From Duganella guangzhouensis (GTDB lineage Bacteria > Pseudomonadota > Gammaproteobacteria > Burkholderiales > Burkholderiaceae_D): a stretch of 64,000 bases of DNA. A program made the translations under genes and the position numbers. The notes beneath the pieces were generated by a model, which searched no databases, was not told the origin of the DNA, and worked only from the letters and a program-made list of their open reading frames with translations. The stretch is from NCBI RefSeq assembly GCF_009674535.1, contig NZ_WKJK01000023.1, positions 1 to 64,000 of the forward strand. The letters run 5' to 3'. Below, in pieces: positions 36,014-44,973 of the stretch (positions are counted from its first letter, which is position 1; each line of letters starts with the position of its first letter).

Positions 36014-36922
36014 TTACTTGGCGCGGCGCCAGTAGTCCTGCTGGGCATAGGAATGGCGCAGGAAGTCGACAAAGGCGCGTATCCGCAGCGGCAGGTGGCG
36101 ACGCTGGGCAAACACCGCGTAGATGTCGTTGCCGGGCGCTGAATAGCCGTCCAGCACGGTCTGCAGCTTGCCAGCCTCAATCGCACTGCCCACTTCCCAC
36201 ATCGAGCGCCAGGCCAGTCCCTTGCCCGCCAGCGCCCATTCATGCAACACCTGGCCATCGTTGCAGGCCATGTTGCCGTTCACCTTCAACACCACGTTCT
36301 TGCTTTCCTCGCGGAAGGTCCAGCCGCGCTGGCTGCCTTCGCTGCTGATGGCCAGGCAATTGTGCTTGCTCAAATCGGCCAGTGTCTTCGGTTCGCCGTG
36401 ACGCTTGAGGTAGGACGGCGCGGCCACCACCACGCGCTGGTTGTCGGCCAGCTTGACGCTAACCAAATTCGAATCCGACAGGCTGGCAATGCGGATCGCC
36501 ACATCAATGCCTTCGCCAACGATGTCAACCACGCGGTCGCTCATGTTCAGCGTGGCGCTGACGTCGCGGTGCTCGGCCAGGAAAGAGGGCAGTAGCGGCG
36601 CCACGTGCTGGCGGCCAAAGCCGGCCGGCGCGGATATCATCAAGTGACCTGTGGCGTGGGCGCTACGCTCGGCTACCGCCGATTCGGCTTCTTCCAGTTC
36701 GGCCAGGATGCGCTGGCAATCTTCCAGAAAAGCGGCACCCTCGTCGGTCAGCGCCAGCTTGCGCGTGGTGCGCTGCAACAGCTTGACGCCCAACCGCGTC
36801 TCCAGCGCATCCAGCCTGCGCCCTATCATGGCGGGCGCGATGCCCTCGGCGCGCGCGGCGGCCGACAGGCTGCCCCTCGCCACCACCTCAACAAAAGTAG
36901 AAATCTGTCTGAACTGCCCCAT
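36014..36922 (-). CDS. LysR-family transcriptional regulator (CrgA/DsdC-like subgroup)
   Basis: A 302-residue LTTR. The N-terminal winged helix-turn-helix is FRQISTFVEVVARGSLSAAARAEG with recognition helix APAMIGRRLDALE; the C-terminal part is a periplasmic-binding-like effector domain (ISAPAGFGRQHVAPLL, DVAIRIASLSDSNLVSVKL). It is divergent from malate synthase with 191 bp between the start codons, so it may control aceB or itself; the effector is unknown. Confidence 0.88.
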   Translation of the reverse strand: MGQFRQISTFVEVVARGSLSAAARAEGIAPAMIGRRLDALETRLGVKLLQRTTRKLALTDEGAAFLEDCQRILAELEEAESAVAERSAHATGHLMISAPAGFGRQHVAPLLPSFLAEHRDVSATLNMSDRVVDIVGEGIDVAIRIASLSDSNLVSVKLADNQRVVVAAPSYLKRHGEPKTLADLSKHNCLAISSEGSQRGWTFREESKNVVLKVNGNMACNDGQVLHEWALAGKGLAWRSMWEVGSAIEAGKLQTVLDGYSAPGNDIYAVFAQRRHLPLRIRAFVDFLRHSYAQQDYWRRAK

Positions 36923-37113
36923 AACACCGTGTCCCCGTCACTTTTTACAAAAACGCATAGATGAAGTGATTTTTAGTCTCGTTTGTATAACTAAAGAGTG
37001 AATATACTGTAAAACAATGCGAGGCGTAACTGAGCCGCCACACTAAAAACATCGCACTGCAACAAGCTTATAATTAGACGATTCGTTGATATTTTTTTAC
37101 GGAGACCCACCTC

Positions 37114-38706
37114 ATGACGACCATCACTCTGCCAGCCGGCATGGAAATTACCGGTGAAATCAAACCGGGCTACGAAAACATCCTCACTTCCGAAGCACTG
37201 GCACTGGTGGCCAAGCTGAGCCGTGAATTCGAATCGCGTCGCCAGCAGTTGCTGGCCGTGCGCGTCGAGCGCGCCAAGCGTCTGGACGCCGGCGAGCGCC
37301 CGGACTTCCTGGCCGACACCGCCCACATCCGCAATGGCGACTGGAAGATCGCGCCGATTCCAAAAGCGCTGGAATGCCGCCGCGTGGAAATCACCGGCCC
37401 GGTCGAGCGCAAGATGGTCATCAACGCCTTGAACTCGGGCGCCGACAGCTATATGACCGACTTCGAAGATTCGAACTCGCCTAACTGGGACAACCAGATC
37501 AGTGGCCAGATCAATATGAAGGACGCGGTGCGCCGCACCATCGCGCTGGAGCAAAACGGCAAGTCCTACAAACTGAACGACAAGATCGCCACGCTGGTGG
37601 TGCGTCCGCGCGGCTGGCACCTGGATGAGAAGCACGTGCTGGTCGACGGCAAGCGCATCTCGGGCGGCATCTTCGACTTCGCGCTGTTCATGGTCCACAA
37701 CGCCAAGGAGCAGCTGGCACGCGGCGCCGGCCCGTACTTCTACCTGCCGAAAATGGAATCGCATCTGGAAGCGCGCCTGTGGAACGACATCTTCGTGCTG
37801 ACCCAGAACGAACTGGGCCTGCCACAAGGCACCATCAAAGCCACCGTGCTGATCGAAACCATTCTGGCCGCCTTCGAGATGGATGAAATCTTGTACGAAC
37901 TGCGCGAGCACAGCTCCGGCCTGAACGCCGGCCGCTGGGATTACATCTTCTCCTGCATTAAGAAATTCAAACTGGACAAGGACTTCTGCCTGGCCGACCG
38001 CGCCAAAGTGACGATGACCTCGCCATTCATGCGTGCCTACGCACTGCTGTTGCTGAAAACCTGCCACAAGCGCAACGCACCAGCCATCGGCGGCATGGCG
38101 GCACTGATCCCGATCAAGAACGATCCAGAGAAAAACGACATCGCCATGGGCGGCGTGCGCAACGACAAGGCGCGCGATGCCACCGACGGCTACGACGGCG
38201 GCTGGGTGGCTCACCCTGGCCTGGTGGATCTGGCCATGGCCGAGTTCACGAAAGTGCTGGGCGATAAGCCGAACCAGATCGACAAGCAACGTCTGGACGT
38301 GGAAGTCAACGCCGAGCAGCTGCTGGACTTCAAACCGGAAACCCCGATCACCGAAGCCGGCCTGCGTTACAACATCAACGTCGGCATCCACTACCTGGGC
38401 AGCTGGCTGAACGGCAACGGTTGCGTGCCGATTCACAACCTGATGGAAGATGCGGCCACGGCCGAGATCAGCCGTTCGCAAGTGTGGCAATGGATCCGCT
38501 CGACCAAGGGCGTGCTGGAAGACGGCCGCAAAGTCACCGCCGACATGGTGCGCGCGATGATTCCGGAAGAGCTGGCGAAAGTGCAGGTCACCGCGCCGGA
38601 CGGCAACACCCCGGCCTATCCACGGGCCGCACAAATCTTCGAGGAGATGTCGACTTCGGAAGCGTTTGAGGAATTCCTGACGCTGCCGCTGTACGAAGAG
38701 ATCTAA
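37114..38706 (+). CDS. aceB: Malate synthase A
   Basis: A 530-residue enzyme of the length expected for the A isoform. DFEDSNSPNWDNQISGQINM holds the conserved acidic metal/acetyl-CoA region, RPRGWHLDEKHV the catalytic Arg, and YFYLPKMESHLEARLWND and GRWDYIFSCIKKF further active-site strands of the TIM barrel. It condenses glyoxylate with acetyl-CoA to malate in the glyoxylate shunt. Isocitrate lyase is not in the window. GGAG precedes the ATG; a TATAAT at 37069-37074 is a possible -10 element. Confidence 0.97.
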   Translation: MTTITLPAGMEITGEIKPGYENILTSEALALVAKLSREFESRRQQLLAVRVERAKRLDAGERPDFLADTAHIRNGDWKIAPIPKALECRRVEITGPVERKMVINALNSGADSYMTDFEDSNSPNWDNQISGQINMKDAVRRTIALEQNGKSYKLNDKIATLVVRPRGWHLDEKHVLVDGKRISGGIFDFALFMVHNAKEQLARGAGPYFYLPKMESHLEARLWNDIFVLTQNELGLPQGTIKATVLIETILAAFEMDEILYELREHSSGLNAGRWDYIFSCIKKFKLDKDFCLADRAKVTMTSPFMRAYALLLLKTCHKRNAPAIGGMAALIPIKNDPEKNDIAMGGVRNDKARDATDGYDGGWVAHPGLVDLAMAEFTKVLGDKPNQIDKQRLDVEVNAEQLLDFKPETPITEAGLRYNINVGIHYLGSWLNGNGCVPIHNLMEDAATAEISRSQVWQWIRSTKGVLEDGRKVTADMVRAMIPEELAKVQVTAPDGNTPAYPRAAQIFEEMSTSEAFEEFLTLPLYEEI

Positions 38707-38711
38707 AACCG

Positions 38712-38735
38712 AAACGGCCCGCAAGGGCCGTTTTT
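38712..38735. terminator. Bidirectional terminator between aceB and gloB
   Basis: Nine-base stem AAACGGCCC/GGGCCGTTT with a GCAA tetraloop and T-runs on both strands, placed between the two convergent stop codons. Confidence 0.9.
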
Positions 38736-38737
38736 GA

Positions 38738-39544
38738 TTAGAAGTCGTTTTTCCACAAACGCAGCGCGGTGAAGGTGGCCAGTGGCGTATCGATGCGGTC
38801 GAGGCGCCCGGCCTTCACCAGTTGCTCGGCAATCGCCGCCTCGCGATAGCGCAGGAAGGGATTGGTCGCCTTCTCCAGTCCGATGGTGCTGGGCACGGTG
38901 GGAATATCATGCTCGCGCTTGTCTGTTTCCACTTTCACCCGTTCTTGCAGCGCCACATTGTCCGGCTCCACCACGCGCGCGAAGCGCAGATTGGACAGCG
39001 TGTACTCGTGGGCGCAATACACCAGCGTGTCCTCCGGCAGCGACGCCAGCTTGCCGAGTGAGCTGATCATCTGCGCCGGCGTGCCTTCGAACAGGCGTCC
39101 ACAGCCGCCGGCAAACAGCGTGTCGCCGCAGAACAGCCAGGTCGGCGCGCCGTCGGCCGGCTCGCGCACATAGGCGATGTGGCCCATGGTGTGGCCGGGC
39201 ACGTCTAGCACCGACAACTTCAGCGCCAGCCCCGGCACATCGATAATCTTGCCTTCGCCCACCGGCAAAGTGACCGCGGCGATGGTCTCGTTGCGCGGAC
39301 CGAAGACCGGAACCTGATAATGCTGTAATAATTCAGGAACGCCGCCGATATGGTCAGCATGGTGATGGGTGAGTAAAATGGCGGTGAGCTTGAGTCCGTT
39401 TGCTTTCAGCGCCGCCAGGATCGGCTTGGCGTCGCCCGGGTCGACCACCGCAGCATGTGTGCCATCATGTATCAACCACAGATAATTGTCGCGGAATGCG
39501 GGAACCGTTAAAACACTGAGAGCTTGAGTAGAAGATATGGTCAT
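38738..39544 (-). CDS. gloB: Hydroxyacylglutathione hydrolase (glyoxalase II)
   Basis: A 268-residue metallo-beta-lactamase-fold protein with the binuclear metal motif THHHADH, metal ligands in PGHTMGH, CGDTLFAGGCGRLFEG and AHEYTLSN, and the C-terminal glutathione-binding region (NPFLR). It hydrolyses S-lactoylglutathione to D-lactate and glutathione. ATG 39544 starts the conserved strand (ALSVLTVPAFRDNYLWLI); a TTG four codons upstream is less likely. Start codons of gloB and the divergent methyltransferase are only 20 bp apart, so each promoter must lie inside the other gene. Confidence 0.95.
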   Translation of the reverse strand: MTISSTQALSVLTVPAFRDNYLWLIHDGTHAAVVDPGDAKPILAALKANGLKLTAILLTHHHADHIGGVPELLQHYQVPVFGPRNETIAAVTLPVGEGKIIDVPGLALKLSVLDVPGHTMGHIAYVREPADGAPTWLFCGDTLFAGGCGRLFEGTPAQMISSLGKLASLPEDTLVYCAHEYTLSNLRFARVVEPDNVALQERVKVETDKREHDIPTVPSTIGLEKATNPFLRYREAAIAEQLVKAGRLDRIDTPLATFTALRLWKNDF

Positions 39545-39564
39545 TGGATTGCACAAGGCTAAGC

Positions 39565-40341
39565 ATGGATAAGGCGGGATCCGAGAAGTCCATTATAGCG
39601 CTGGAAGGCTGGCTGCAAACGCCCGCAGGTGTCTACTTGCGTGCGTGGGAACAAAGCTGTCTCGATAATTTAACAGCCGACATCTTCGGCTACAACGCGG
39701 TGCAGATCGGCATGCCTCAAATTGATGCCCTGGCCGCCAGCCGCATGCCCTACAAACTGCTGGCCGACCGCAAAATCCGCGCCGCGCACGAGCCATCGCG
39801 CCCGGTCAACGTCACGCTCGATTACACCGAACTGCCGTTCGCTTCGCAAAGCGTCGACCTGATGGTGTTGCCGCACGTGCTGGAATTTTCCACCGACCCG
39901 CATCAGGTGCTGCGCGAAGTCGAGCGCGTGCTGATTCCGGAAGGGCAGGTCATCATCTGCGGTTTCAATCCGGCCAGCTTGTGGGGCGCGCGCCATGTGC
40001 TGCGGCGGGTCGGCGGCACTTCCTTCCTGCCCAGGACAGAAGAGCTGATCTCTATGCCCCGCATGAAAGACTGGTTAAAATTATTGAATATGAGCGCCAG
40101 CCAAAGCCACTTTGGTTGCTACGCGCCAGCCTGCCGCACAGAAAAATGGCTGCAACGCTACGCCTTCATGGATAATGCCGGCTCGCGCTGGTGGCCATAC
40201 TTTGGCGGCGTGTACGTCGTTCAGGCGATCAAGCGGGTCAAAGGCATGCGCATGATAGGCCCGGCCTGGACGCGCAAAACGGCAACGGCCCCTGCGGTCG
40301 TGCCGGTAACGAACAAACGAAGAGAGCAGCAAGATGGATAA
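39565..40341 (+). CDS. SAM-dependent methyltransferase-like protein
   Basis: A 258-residue class I methyltransferase-type protein. VDLMVLPHVLEFSTDPHQVLREVERVLIPEGQVIICGFN is the motif II-III core, but the usual glycine-rich motif I (DxGxGxG) is not recognisable, as in other members of this gloB-rnhA linked group. The substrate is unknown. ATG 39565 has AAGG eight bases upstream. The stop overlaps the rnhA start by 8 bp, so the two genes are cotranslated. Confidence 0.78.
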   Translation: MDKAGSEKSIIALEGWLQTPAGVYLRAWEQSCLDNLTADIFGYNAVQIGMPQIDALAASRMPYKLLADRKIRAAHEPSRPVNVTLDYTELPFASQSVDLMVLPHVLEFSTDPHQVLREVERVLIPEGQVIICGFNPASLWGARHVLRRVGGTSFLPRTEELISMPRMKDWLKLLNMSASQSHFGCYAPACRTEKWLQRYAFMDNAGSRWWPYFGGVYVVQAIKRVKGMRMIGPAWTRKTATAPAVVPVTNKRREQQDG

Positions 40342-40774
40342 GGTAGATATTTACACAGACGGCGCCTGCAAGGGTAATCCCGGCCTCGGCGGCTGGGGCG
40401 CTTTGCTGGTGGCGGGCGAGGCCGAGAAGGAAATCTTCGGCGGCACCCGCGACACCACCAACAATCGGATGGAACTGCAGGCGGTGATCGAAGCGCTGAC
40501 CGCGTTGAAGCGGCCGTGCACAGTGGTGCTGCACACCGACAGCCAGTATGTGCAAAAAGGCATCAGCGAATGGATCCACGGCTGGAAGGCGCGCGGCTGG
40601 AAAACCTCGACCAAGGAACCGGTCAAGAATGAAGACCTGTGGAAAGCGCTGGACGCGGCCCAGACCATGCACACCATCGAATGGCGCTGGGTGCGCGGCC
40701 ACAACGGCCACCCGGGCAACGAACGCGCCGACATGCTGGCCAACCGCGGCGTCGAAGTCGCGCGCGTACGCTGA
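40334..40774 (+). CDS. rnhA: Ribonuclease HI
   Basis: A 146-residue enzyme with the complete RNase H active site: Asp in IYTDGACKGNPG, Glu in NNRMELQAV, Asp in LHTDSQYV, and His/Asp in RGHNGHPGNERADMLA. It degrades the RNA strand of RNA-DNA hybrids (R-loops, primers). It lies between the methyltransferase gene and dnaQ, the same neighbour as in many proteobacteria. Confidence 0.97.
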   Translation: MDKVDIYTDGACKGNPGLGGWGALLVAGEAEKEIFGGTRDTTNNRMELQAVIEALTALKRPCTVVLHTDSQYVQKGISEWIHGWKARGWKTSTKEPVKNEDLWKALDAAQTMHTIEWRWVRGHNGHPGNERADMLANRGVEVARVR

Positions 40775-40807
40775 TATACTGCAGCGCTGAATCAATCACG
40801 GAACACT

Positions 40808-41533
40808 ATGCGCCAAATCGTACTGGATACCGAAACCACCGGTATCAACCCCAAGCTGGGTAACCGTATCCTGGAAATCGGCTGCGTCGAGCTGCTTGAC
40901 CGCAAGCTGACCGGCAATAATCTGCACTTCTACATCAATCCGGAGCGCGAGTCGGAAGAGGGCGCGCTGAACGTCCACGGCCTGACCACCGAATTCCTGA
41001 GAGATAAGCCGAAATTCCGCGAGATTGTCGAACAGCTGCGCCACTACATCCAGGGCGCCGAAGTCATCATCCACAACGCGCCGTTTGACCTGGGCTTCCT
41101 GAACCACGAATTCAAGCTGCTCAACCTGCCGGATTTCTCCGACCACATCGGCGGTGTGATCGACACGCTGGTGCAGGCCAAGGAGCTGCATCCCGGCAAG
41201 CGCAACTCGCTGGATGCGCTGTGCGACCGTTACGGCATCTCCAACGCCCACCGCAAACTGCACGGCGCGCTGCTGGATGCCGAGCTGCTGGCCGACGTCT
41301 ACCTGGCCATGACGCGCGGCCAGAACAGCCTAGGCATGGATGTGGAAGAGGAGATCGTTGATCTGAGCGCAGCGCTGGAGCCGGTCGCCATGGCCGACAT
41401 CATCTTCGCGCCCGCCTCGCCAGACGAACTGGCGGCCCACGCCGAATCGCTGGCCGGGCTGGACAAGGCGATGAAAGGCCAATGCATCTGGAGCGCGCTG
41501 GAGAACCCGCCGGCCCCCGCCCCGGCGGCCTAA
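40808..41533 (+). CDS. dnaQ: DNA polymerase III epsilon subunit (3'-5' proofreading exonuclease)
   Basis: A 241-residue protein with exonuclease motifs: Exo I LDTETTG, Exo II region HNAPFDLGFLNHEF and Exo III-epsilon HGALLDAELLADVYL. The C-terminal segment, after about residue 185, is the linker and alpha-subunit binding tail. It proofreads within the replicative polymerase core. Confidence 0.96.
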   Translation: MRQIVLDTETTGINPKLGNRILEIGCVELLDRKLTGNNLHFYINPERESEEGALNVHGLTTEFLRDKPKFREIVEQLRHYIQGAEVIIHNAPFDLGFLNHEFKLLNLPDFSDHIGGVIDTLVQAKELHPGKRNSLDALCDRYGISNAHRKLHGALLDAELLADVYLAMTRGQNSLGMDVEEEIVDLSAALEPVAMADIIFAPASPDELAAHAESLAGLDKAMKGQCIWSALENPPAPAPAA

Positions 41534-41541
41534 ATTAGGAC

Positions 41542-41570
41542 TTGTGCTTCTCGGGAGCAAGCTCTATAAT
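41542..41570 (+). promoter_or_regulatory. Sigma-70 promoter of tRNA-Val
   Basis: TTGTGC and TATAAT separated by exactly 17 bp; the start point would be near 41577, a few bases before the mature tRNA, with a GC-rich discriminator of the stringent type. Confidence 0.85.
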
Positions 41571-41583
41571 GCTCGCACTCGAC

Positions 41584-41658
41584 GGGAGGTTAGCTCAGGG
41601 GTAGAGCACTGCATTCACACTGCAGGGGTCGCAAGTTCGAAACTTGCACTTCCCACCA
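41584..41658 (+). tRNA. tRNA-Val (anticodon CAC), CCA encoded
   Basis: A complete 75-nt cloverleaf. Acceptor stem GGGAGGT pairs with ACTTCCC (one G-T wobble), the D-arm contains AGCTCAGGGGTAGAGC, the anticodon stem CTGCA/TGCAG encloses the loop TTCACAC (anticodon CAC, reading GUG valine), and the T-arm GCAAGTTCGAAACTTGC is perfect. The CCA tail is encoded. A tyrosine-recombinase pseudogene lies just downstream, so this gene is a likely integration target. Confidence 0.96.
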
Positions 41659-41679
41659 AGAATTTCAAGTGAAATCAAT

Positions 41680-41724
41680 CACTTACACTAGAAGCCGATC
41701 TTTAAACAGATCGGCTTTTTTGTT
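41680..41724 (+). repeat. Left copy of a direct repeat (see 54406-54450)
   Basis: 39 of 45 positions match the copy at 54406-54450; the last 33 bases differ at one position only. It includes the terminator hairpin behind tRNA-Val. It may be one attachment-site remnant of an integrated element, or simply a repeated terminator. Confidence 0.6.
41692..41721 (+). terminator. Terminator downstream of tRNA-Val
   Basis: Ten-base perfect stem AAGCCGATCT/AGATCGGCTT with a six-base loop and a run of six T. Confidence 0.9.
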
Positions 41725-41746
41725 GAGTGTAATTTTTCAGTGTAAT

Positions 41747-42763
41747 TTACTGCGTCGCCACCAGCTCCGATAACTTGTCCAGCGCGGCGCGCTGTGCCTC
41801 AACCTGCAGGTGTGCGTATCGTTGATTGGTCTGCACATTGGCGTGGCCGAGAATCTTGCTGATAGTGTACAGGTCCACACCCAAGCCCAGCATGATGTTG
41901 GTGCACGAGTGTCGCAGATCGTGCAATAGGGATAACGCGCATCCGGAGCGTTTTGGTGTTGCTGGTCGGGAACGTGATCGCGTCCCGTCCGATGTGTGCG
42001 CGTTCGATCTGGAATAGCTCTCCGCGATGAGCGCCGGTGAGCAGGGCCGCCCATATCGCGGCCTGTGCGATAGGCGAGCAGAGCGAGGTGATCTTCCTCA
42101 CCTGTTCCACAGTCAGGAAGACTTCGCGTTTATTGTTGACGGCGACTGACTCAATCCGTAGACCATAGTTCGCCGGAATCAGGCGCTGGCGCCAAGCCAG
42201 ATGCAGGCCTTTTTTGCGAAGGCGAGCGACCGGTCGATCGTCGCTGCAGCGTACGCCGGCTTCATTTTGCCCGTCTTCCTGCCTGGTATTAATTTGCTCA
42301 TGTCCCGAATCACGTGGCGTGCAAATTCCTGCGCTTGGCTCGCCTTGTAGCGCTCCGCCTAAGGGCCGAGCCGCTTCGCTTGGTGCTTGGCCGTTTCGGC
42401 GCTGCGCAGCGCCTGCGCGTGCTTAACAAAGAGCGCGAGGACTGCGGTCATCGGCAGGGCGCCCGATGCGCGCAGCTCCATTTCTACTAGCTTGGCATCT
42501 CCCGAAGTTGCACCTTCTGGCAGCTCTCGGTGAATTCTTTTGCCATCGACCATGATGCCGGCATGGAGTTTGCCCATTTTTGTCTTTCCAGATTGACATA
42601 CCTGATTTTCCTTCAACCATTCTTTACATTCGGCTAAGTTGTAGCGCTTGGCCCCTTTTCCTACCGGCTTGCAGGTAGGAAAAGGGGCGTGGCAAAAATC
42701 TGCGACACGATGCGACAGTACTATGGGATCAGGGTTAGAGTAAAAAAAGTTATAAATTGACAA
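41747..42763 (-). pseudogene. Tyrosine recombinase (phage/island integrase) pseudogene
   Basis: Reading minus-strand frames in order gives a recognisable integrase: an N-terminal arm-binding region (MGKLHAGIMVDGKRIHREL), then EFARHVIRDMSKLIPG and AAATIDRSLAFAKK, the catalytic-domain start LTGAHRGELFQI with its box I Arg, and the C-terminal box LLHDLRHSCTNIMLGLGVDL, LGHAN and RYAHL with the nucleophile Tyr. It is broken three times: an in-frame TAG at 42359-42361, a frameshift around the six-T run at 42210-42215, and a frameshift with apparent loss of about 55-60 codons between VIPI and HDLRHS near 41925-41935. It ends 88 bp from tRNA-Val, the usual place for an integrase. Confidence 0.88.
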
Positions 42764-42786
42764 TTATTCTCGTTGTCAGGTTATCA
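42757..42786 (+). promoter_or_regulatory. Candidate promoter of the hypothetical gene at 42821
   Basis: A consensus TTGACA at 42757-42762 followed after 17-18 bp by a weak -10-like GTTATCA, in an AT-rich stretch unlike the surrounding GC-rich DNA. Confidence 0.35.
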
Positions 42787-42820
42787 TTTGGAATAATTGA
42801 TAATTTCGAAGGAGTCGAAA

Positions 42821-43735
42821 ATGAGACGTCTTTGGGGGTATGCGCGATTCGCTGTGGGGTTGGCATTCTTGGCGCCCGTGGCCCAGTGCTTAGCTCAACC
42901 TGCGGAATCCGATTATCTAGCGCTGTCTCGGCAGACCTTTGCAGACGTTGAGAGATTGCTGATTTCCAACGATCTGGAGCGCGCATCGACGGTGTTCGAG
43001 CAGGGAATTATGCAGGTTCAACCATCTTCGCGTGCTTACGCAGAATTGGTACTTTGGCACGCTGCATTGTTGACCCTTCGCGGCAAATCCTACCCGGCTA
43101 TCAAACTACTTGGCGATTGCAACAGGATGGCTGCTGCGTACGTGAATGAGTGCCGACGAGCGATCCAGTTTTACGACCAGGGTAACGGAATTCCTCTGGC
43201 TGCGATAGTTGCTGGTGTTCGGCAAGAGCAAAGCGTTTCAAATAAGCTTGTATATGTAACGCCCCCGTTGCCAGGCCTGCTTGGAACCCCACTCGCGGAA
43301 GACGATGACGAGCCGCCTCCGAGGAGCTCAATGTCGCCTAGCACGGCCATTGTAGCGGGGATGCTGGCCGGATTGAGTAGCGTCAACGGGAAAGCCGTTG
43401 CTGCTCCCTATGCCAGTAACCTCACGCAACAACAAGCGACAGCTATGAGGGAGCCGCCTCAGCGGGCAGATCATTGTGTTGCTATCCATCCGGATCCTGG
43501 CTCTCCGGCGCCCCAATTTCACAACACTTGCAATTATGCAATTTCGATATCGTGGTGCGATGAAGATCCCAAGAGCAGCTCAGCCTGCCGTGGGGGCGTA
43601 AATGGCGCTGCAGGAACAGATCTGAACCCAGGAAAATCTTGGCCAGCAGGATATGCGAAGGTCCATTTCGCCGCGTGCAAAGGTTTTGCAAATGTCCTTG
43701 TCATCTTGAAGGATGGGGTGGGGCAGTGCAGATGA
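42821..43735 (+). CDS. Hypothetical exported protein with Cys-rich C-terminus
   Basis: A 304-residue protein I do not recognise. It begins with a signal peptide (RRLWGYARFAVGLAFLAPVAQCLAQ), continues with a helical, TPR-like segment (about 35-140), a low-complexity acidic/Pro linker (EDDDEPPPRSSMSPS) and a C-terminal domain of about 80 residues with five cysteines (NTCNYAISISWC, SACRGG, FAACKGF, GQCR), suggesting disulfides in the periplasm or outside. AAGGAG lies nine bases before ATG 42821. Codon use is more AT-rich than in flanking genes, consistent with acquisition together with the adjacent integrase remnant. Confidence 0.7.
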   Translation: MRRLWGYARFAVGLAFLAPVAQCLAQPAESDYLALSRQTFADVERLLISNDLERASTVFEQGIMQVQPSSRAYAELVLWHAALLTLRGKSYPAIKLLGDCNRMAAAYVNECRRAIQFYDQGNGIPLAAIVAGVRQEQSVSNKLVYVTPPLPGLLGTPLAEDDDEPPPRSSMSPSTAIVAGMLAGLSSVNGKAVAAPYASNLTQQQATAMREPPQRADHCVAIHPDPGSPAPQFHNTCNYAISISWCDEDPKSSSACRGGVNGAAGTDLNPGKSWPAGYAKVHFAACKGFANVLVILKDGVGQCR

Positions 43736-43806
43736 TTGAGTGCCAGAGCGCTACATGGAAATTCGGTAAGGTGCGGCTGGCGGACTGCCAACAGTCTGCA
43801 TGTTAA

Positions 43807-43829
43807 AAAGCCCCGACTGGCGGGGCTTT
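43807..43829. terminator. Terminator hairpin after the hypothetical gene
   Basis: Nine-base stem AAAGCCCCG/CGGGGCTTT with a five-base loop; the T-run is better on the minus strand. The rest of 43736-44019 (284 bp between the hypothetical gene and the LysR gene) holds nothing I recognise. Confidence 0.65.
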
Positions 43830-44019
43830 AACAACAAGGGGGGGATGCATATCGCGCGTCAATACTGGCTGCTGCTCCATTTTTGCCGATAGATATTTTC
43901 AAATGACGTGATTCTCTCCGACAAAGCCTTGCGTCAGTAGTACAACGATGAACAGCCAAAAACTGCTCGCGCTTATTCCCTCCAGCTCCCCCGTAGTCTA
44001 CCTGCTGATCTTGAAAAAC

Positions 44020-44928
44020 CTAGCTGCGTCGTTGCAGCAAATGCCCGCTGGCGCGCCGGATCATGTCGCAAAAATAGTCGGCGGCGGGCGTCAGGGGCAG
44101 GTCGGCGCGTCGGACGATGCAAATCGGCGCAGCTGGCAGCGGCTCTTTTACTTTAATAATGTCCAGCGCGTTTCGGGTGATTTCGAAGTCGGCCCACTGC
44201 ACCGGCAGCATCAGCAGCAGATCCGAATAGGCGATGGCCGTCACGTAGGTCAGGGTCGAATGGGCGCGCAAGACCAAGCGAGGTGCCGGCAGAGCATGTT
44301 GTGCGAATAGCGGCCCCAGTTCTTCGTAAGCCTTATGGGTGACCGACGTCGTCGCCCATTCCGCATCCTTGAGTTCCTGCAGCGATGTGGCGCCGATCAG
44401 TGGGTGACCGCGCCGGCACATGATCACCCGCGTATTGTCAAATAACTTCTCAACGATCAGGTCGGAATTGGTCGGCAGATCGGGCGCCGGGCCGATGTAG
44501 CAATCCAGCGTGCCGTTTTTCAGCATCGGCTCGGCATTCGGAAACACGCCGTCGCGCAAGTCCATCAGCACATCGGGATAACGCGCTCTGAATTCCTTCA
44601 GCGCATACGGAAACAGCGCGATGTGCGGCACCGTCGACATGCACACATGCAGCGTACCGGCGGTATCGCCCTGCAGTTGCGCGATCTCGTCGTGCGCGCG
44701 CCGCACTTCGCTGCTGATGGTGCGCGCGCGGATGAGAAAGCGTTCGCCCGCCTGGGTCAGCACCACGCCACGCGCACTCCGTTCAAACAGCGTCACCCCC
44801 AAATCATGCTCCAGTTCCTGCATGCTCCTGGTTAATTGGGGTTGGCTGACATCCAGATAACGGGCCGCTGCCCGCAAACTGCCTTTATCGGCAATGGCGA
44901 GCAAATGGCTGATTTGGGTGAGTTTCAT
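44020..44928 (-). CDS. LysR-family regulator of the adjacent catabolic operon
   Basis: A 302-residue LTTR. The helix-turn-helix is ISHLLAIADKGSLRAAARYLDVSQPQLTRSMQELE; the effector domain (about 90-300) includes LHVCMSTVPHIALFPYAL and DCYIGPAP. It is divergent from the catabolic operon, with 98 bp between start codons and a palindrome in between, the usual arrangement for an LTTR activating aromatic degradation genes in response to a pathway intermediate. The resemblance is to the GbpR/CbhR-type regulators of aromatic or sugar-acid metabolism; the inducer is unknown. Confidence 0.88.
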   Translation of the reverse strand: MKLTQISHLLAIADKGSLRAAARYLDVSQPQLTRSMQELEHDLGVTLFERSARGVVLTQAGERFLIRARTISSEVRRAHDEIAQLQGDTAGTLHVCMSTVPHIALFPYALKEFRARYPDVLMDLRDGVFPNAEPMLKNGTLDCYIGPAPDLPTNSDLIVEKLFDNTRVIMCRRGHPLIGATSLQELKDAEWATTSVTHKAYEELGPLFAQHALPAPRLVLRAHSTLTYVTAIAYSDLLLMLPVQWADFEITRNALDIIKVKEPLPAAPICIVRRADLPLTPAADYFCDMIRRASGHLLQRRS

Positions 44929-44973
44929 GGTGATGCGATTGTAGTATCACCTGCGAGTTTTTGTCATCTTTTT

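Noticed and set aside
36991..38724. 577-codon minus-strand frame opposite malate synthase
   Set aside because: Translation is low-information His/Asp/Val/Gln-rich sequence; the plus strand encodes full-length AceB.
41584..41658. Simple phage att site within the tRNA-Val 3' end
   Set aside because: No convincing second copy of the tRNA 3' end was found near 54.4 kb; only the downstream hairpin is repeated, with weak (about 58%) similarity to its left.
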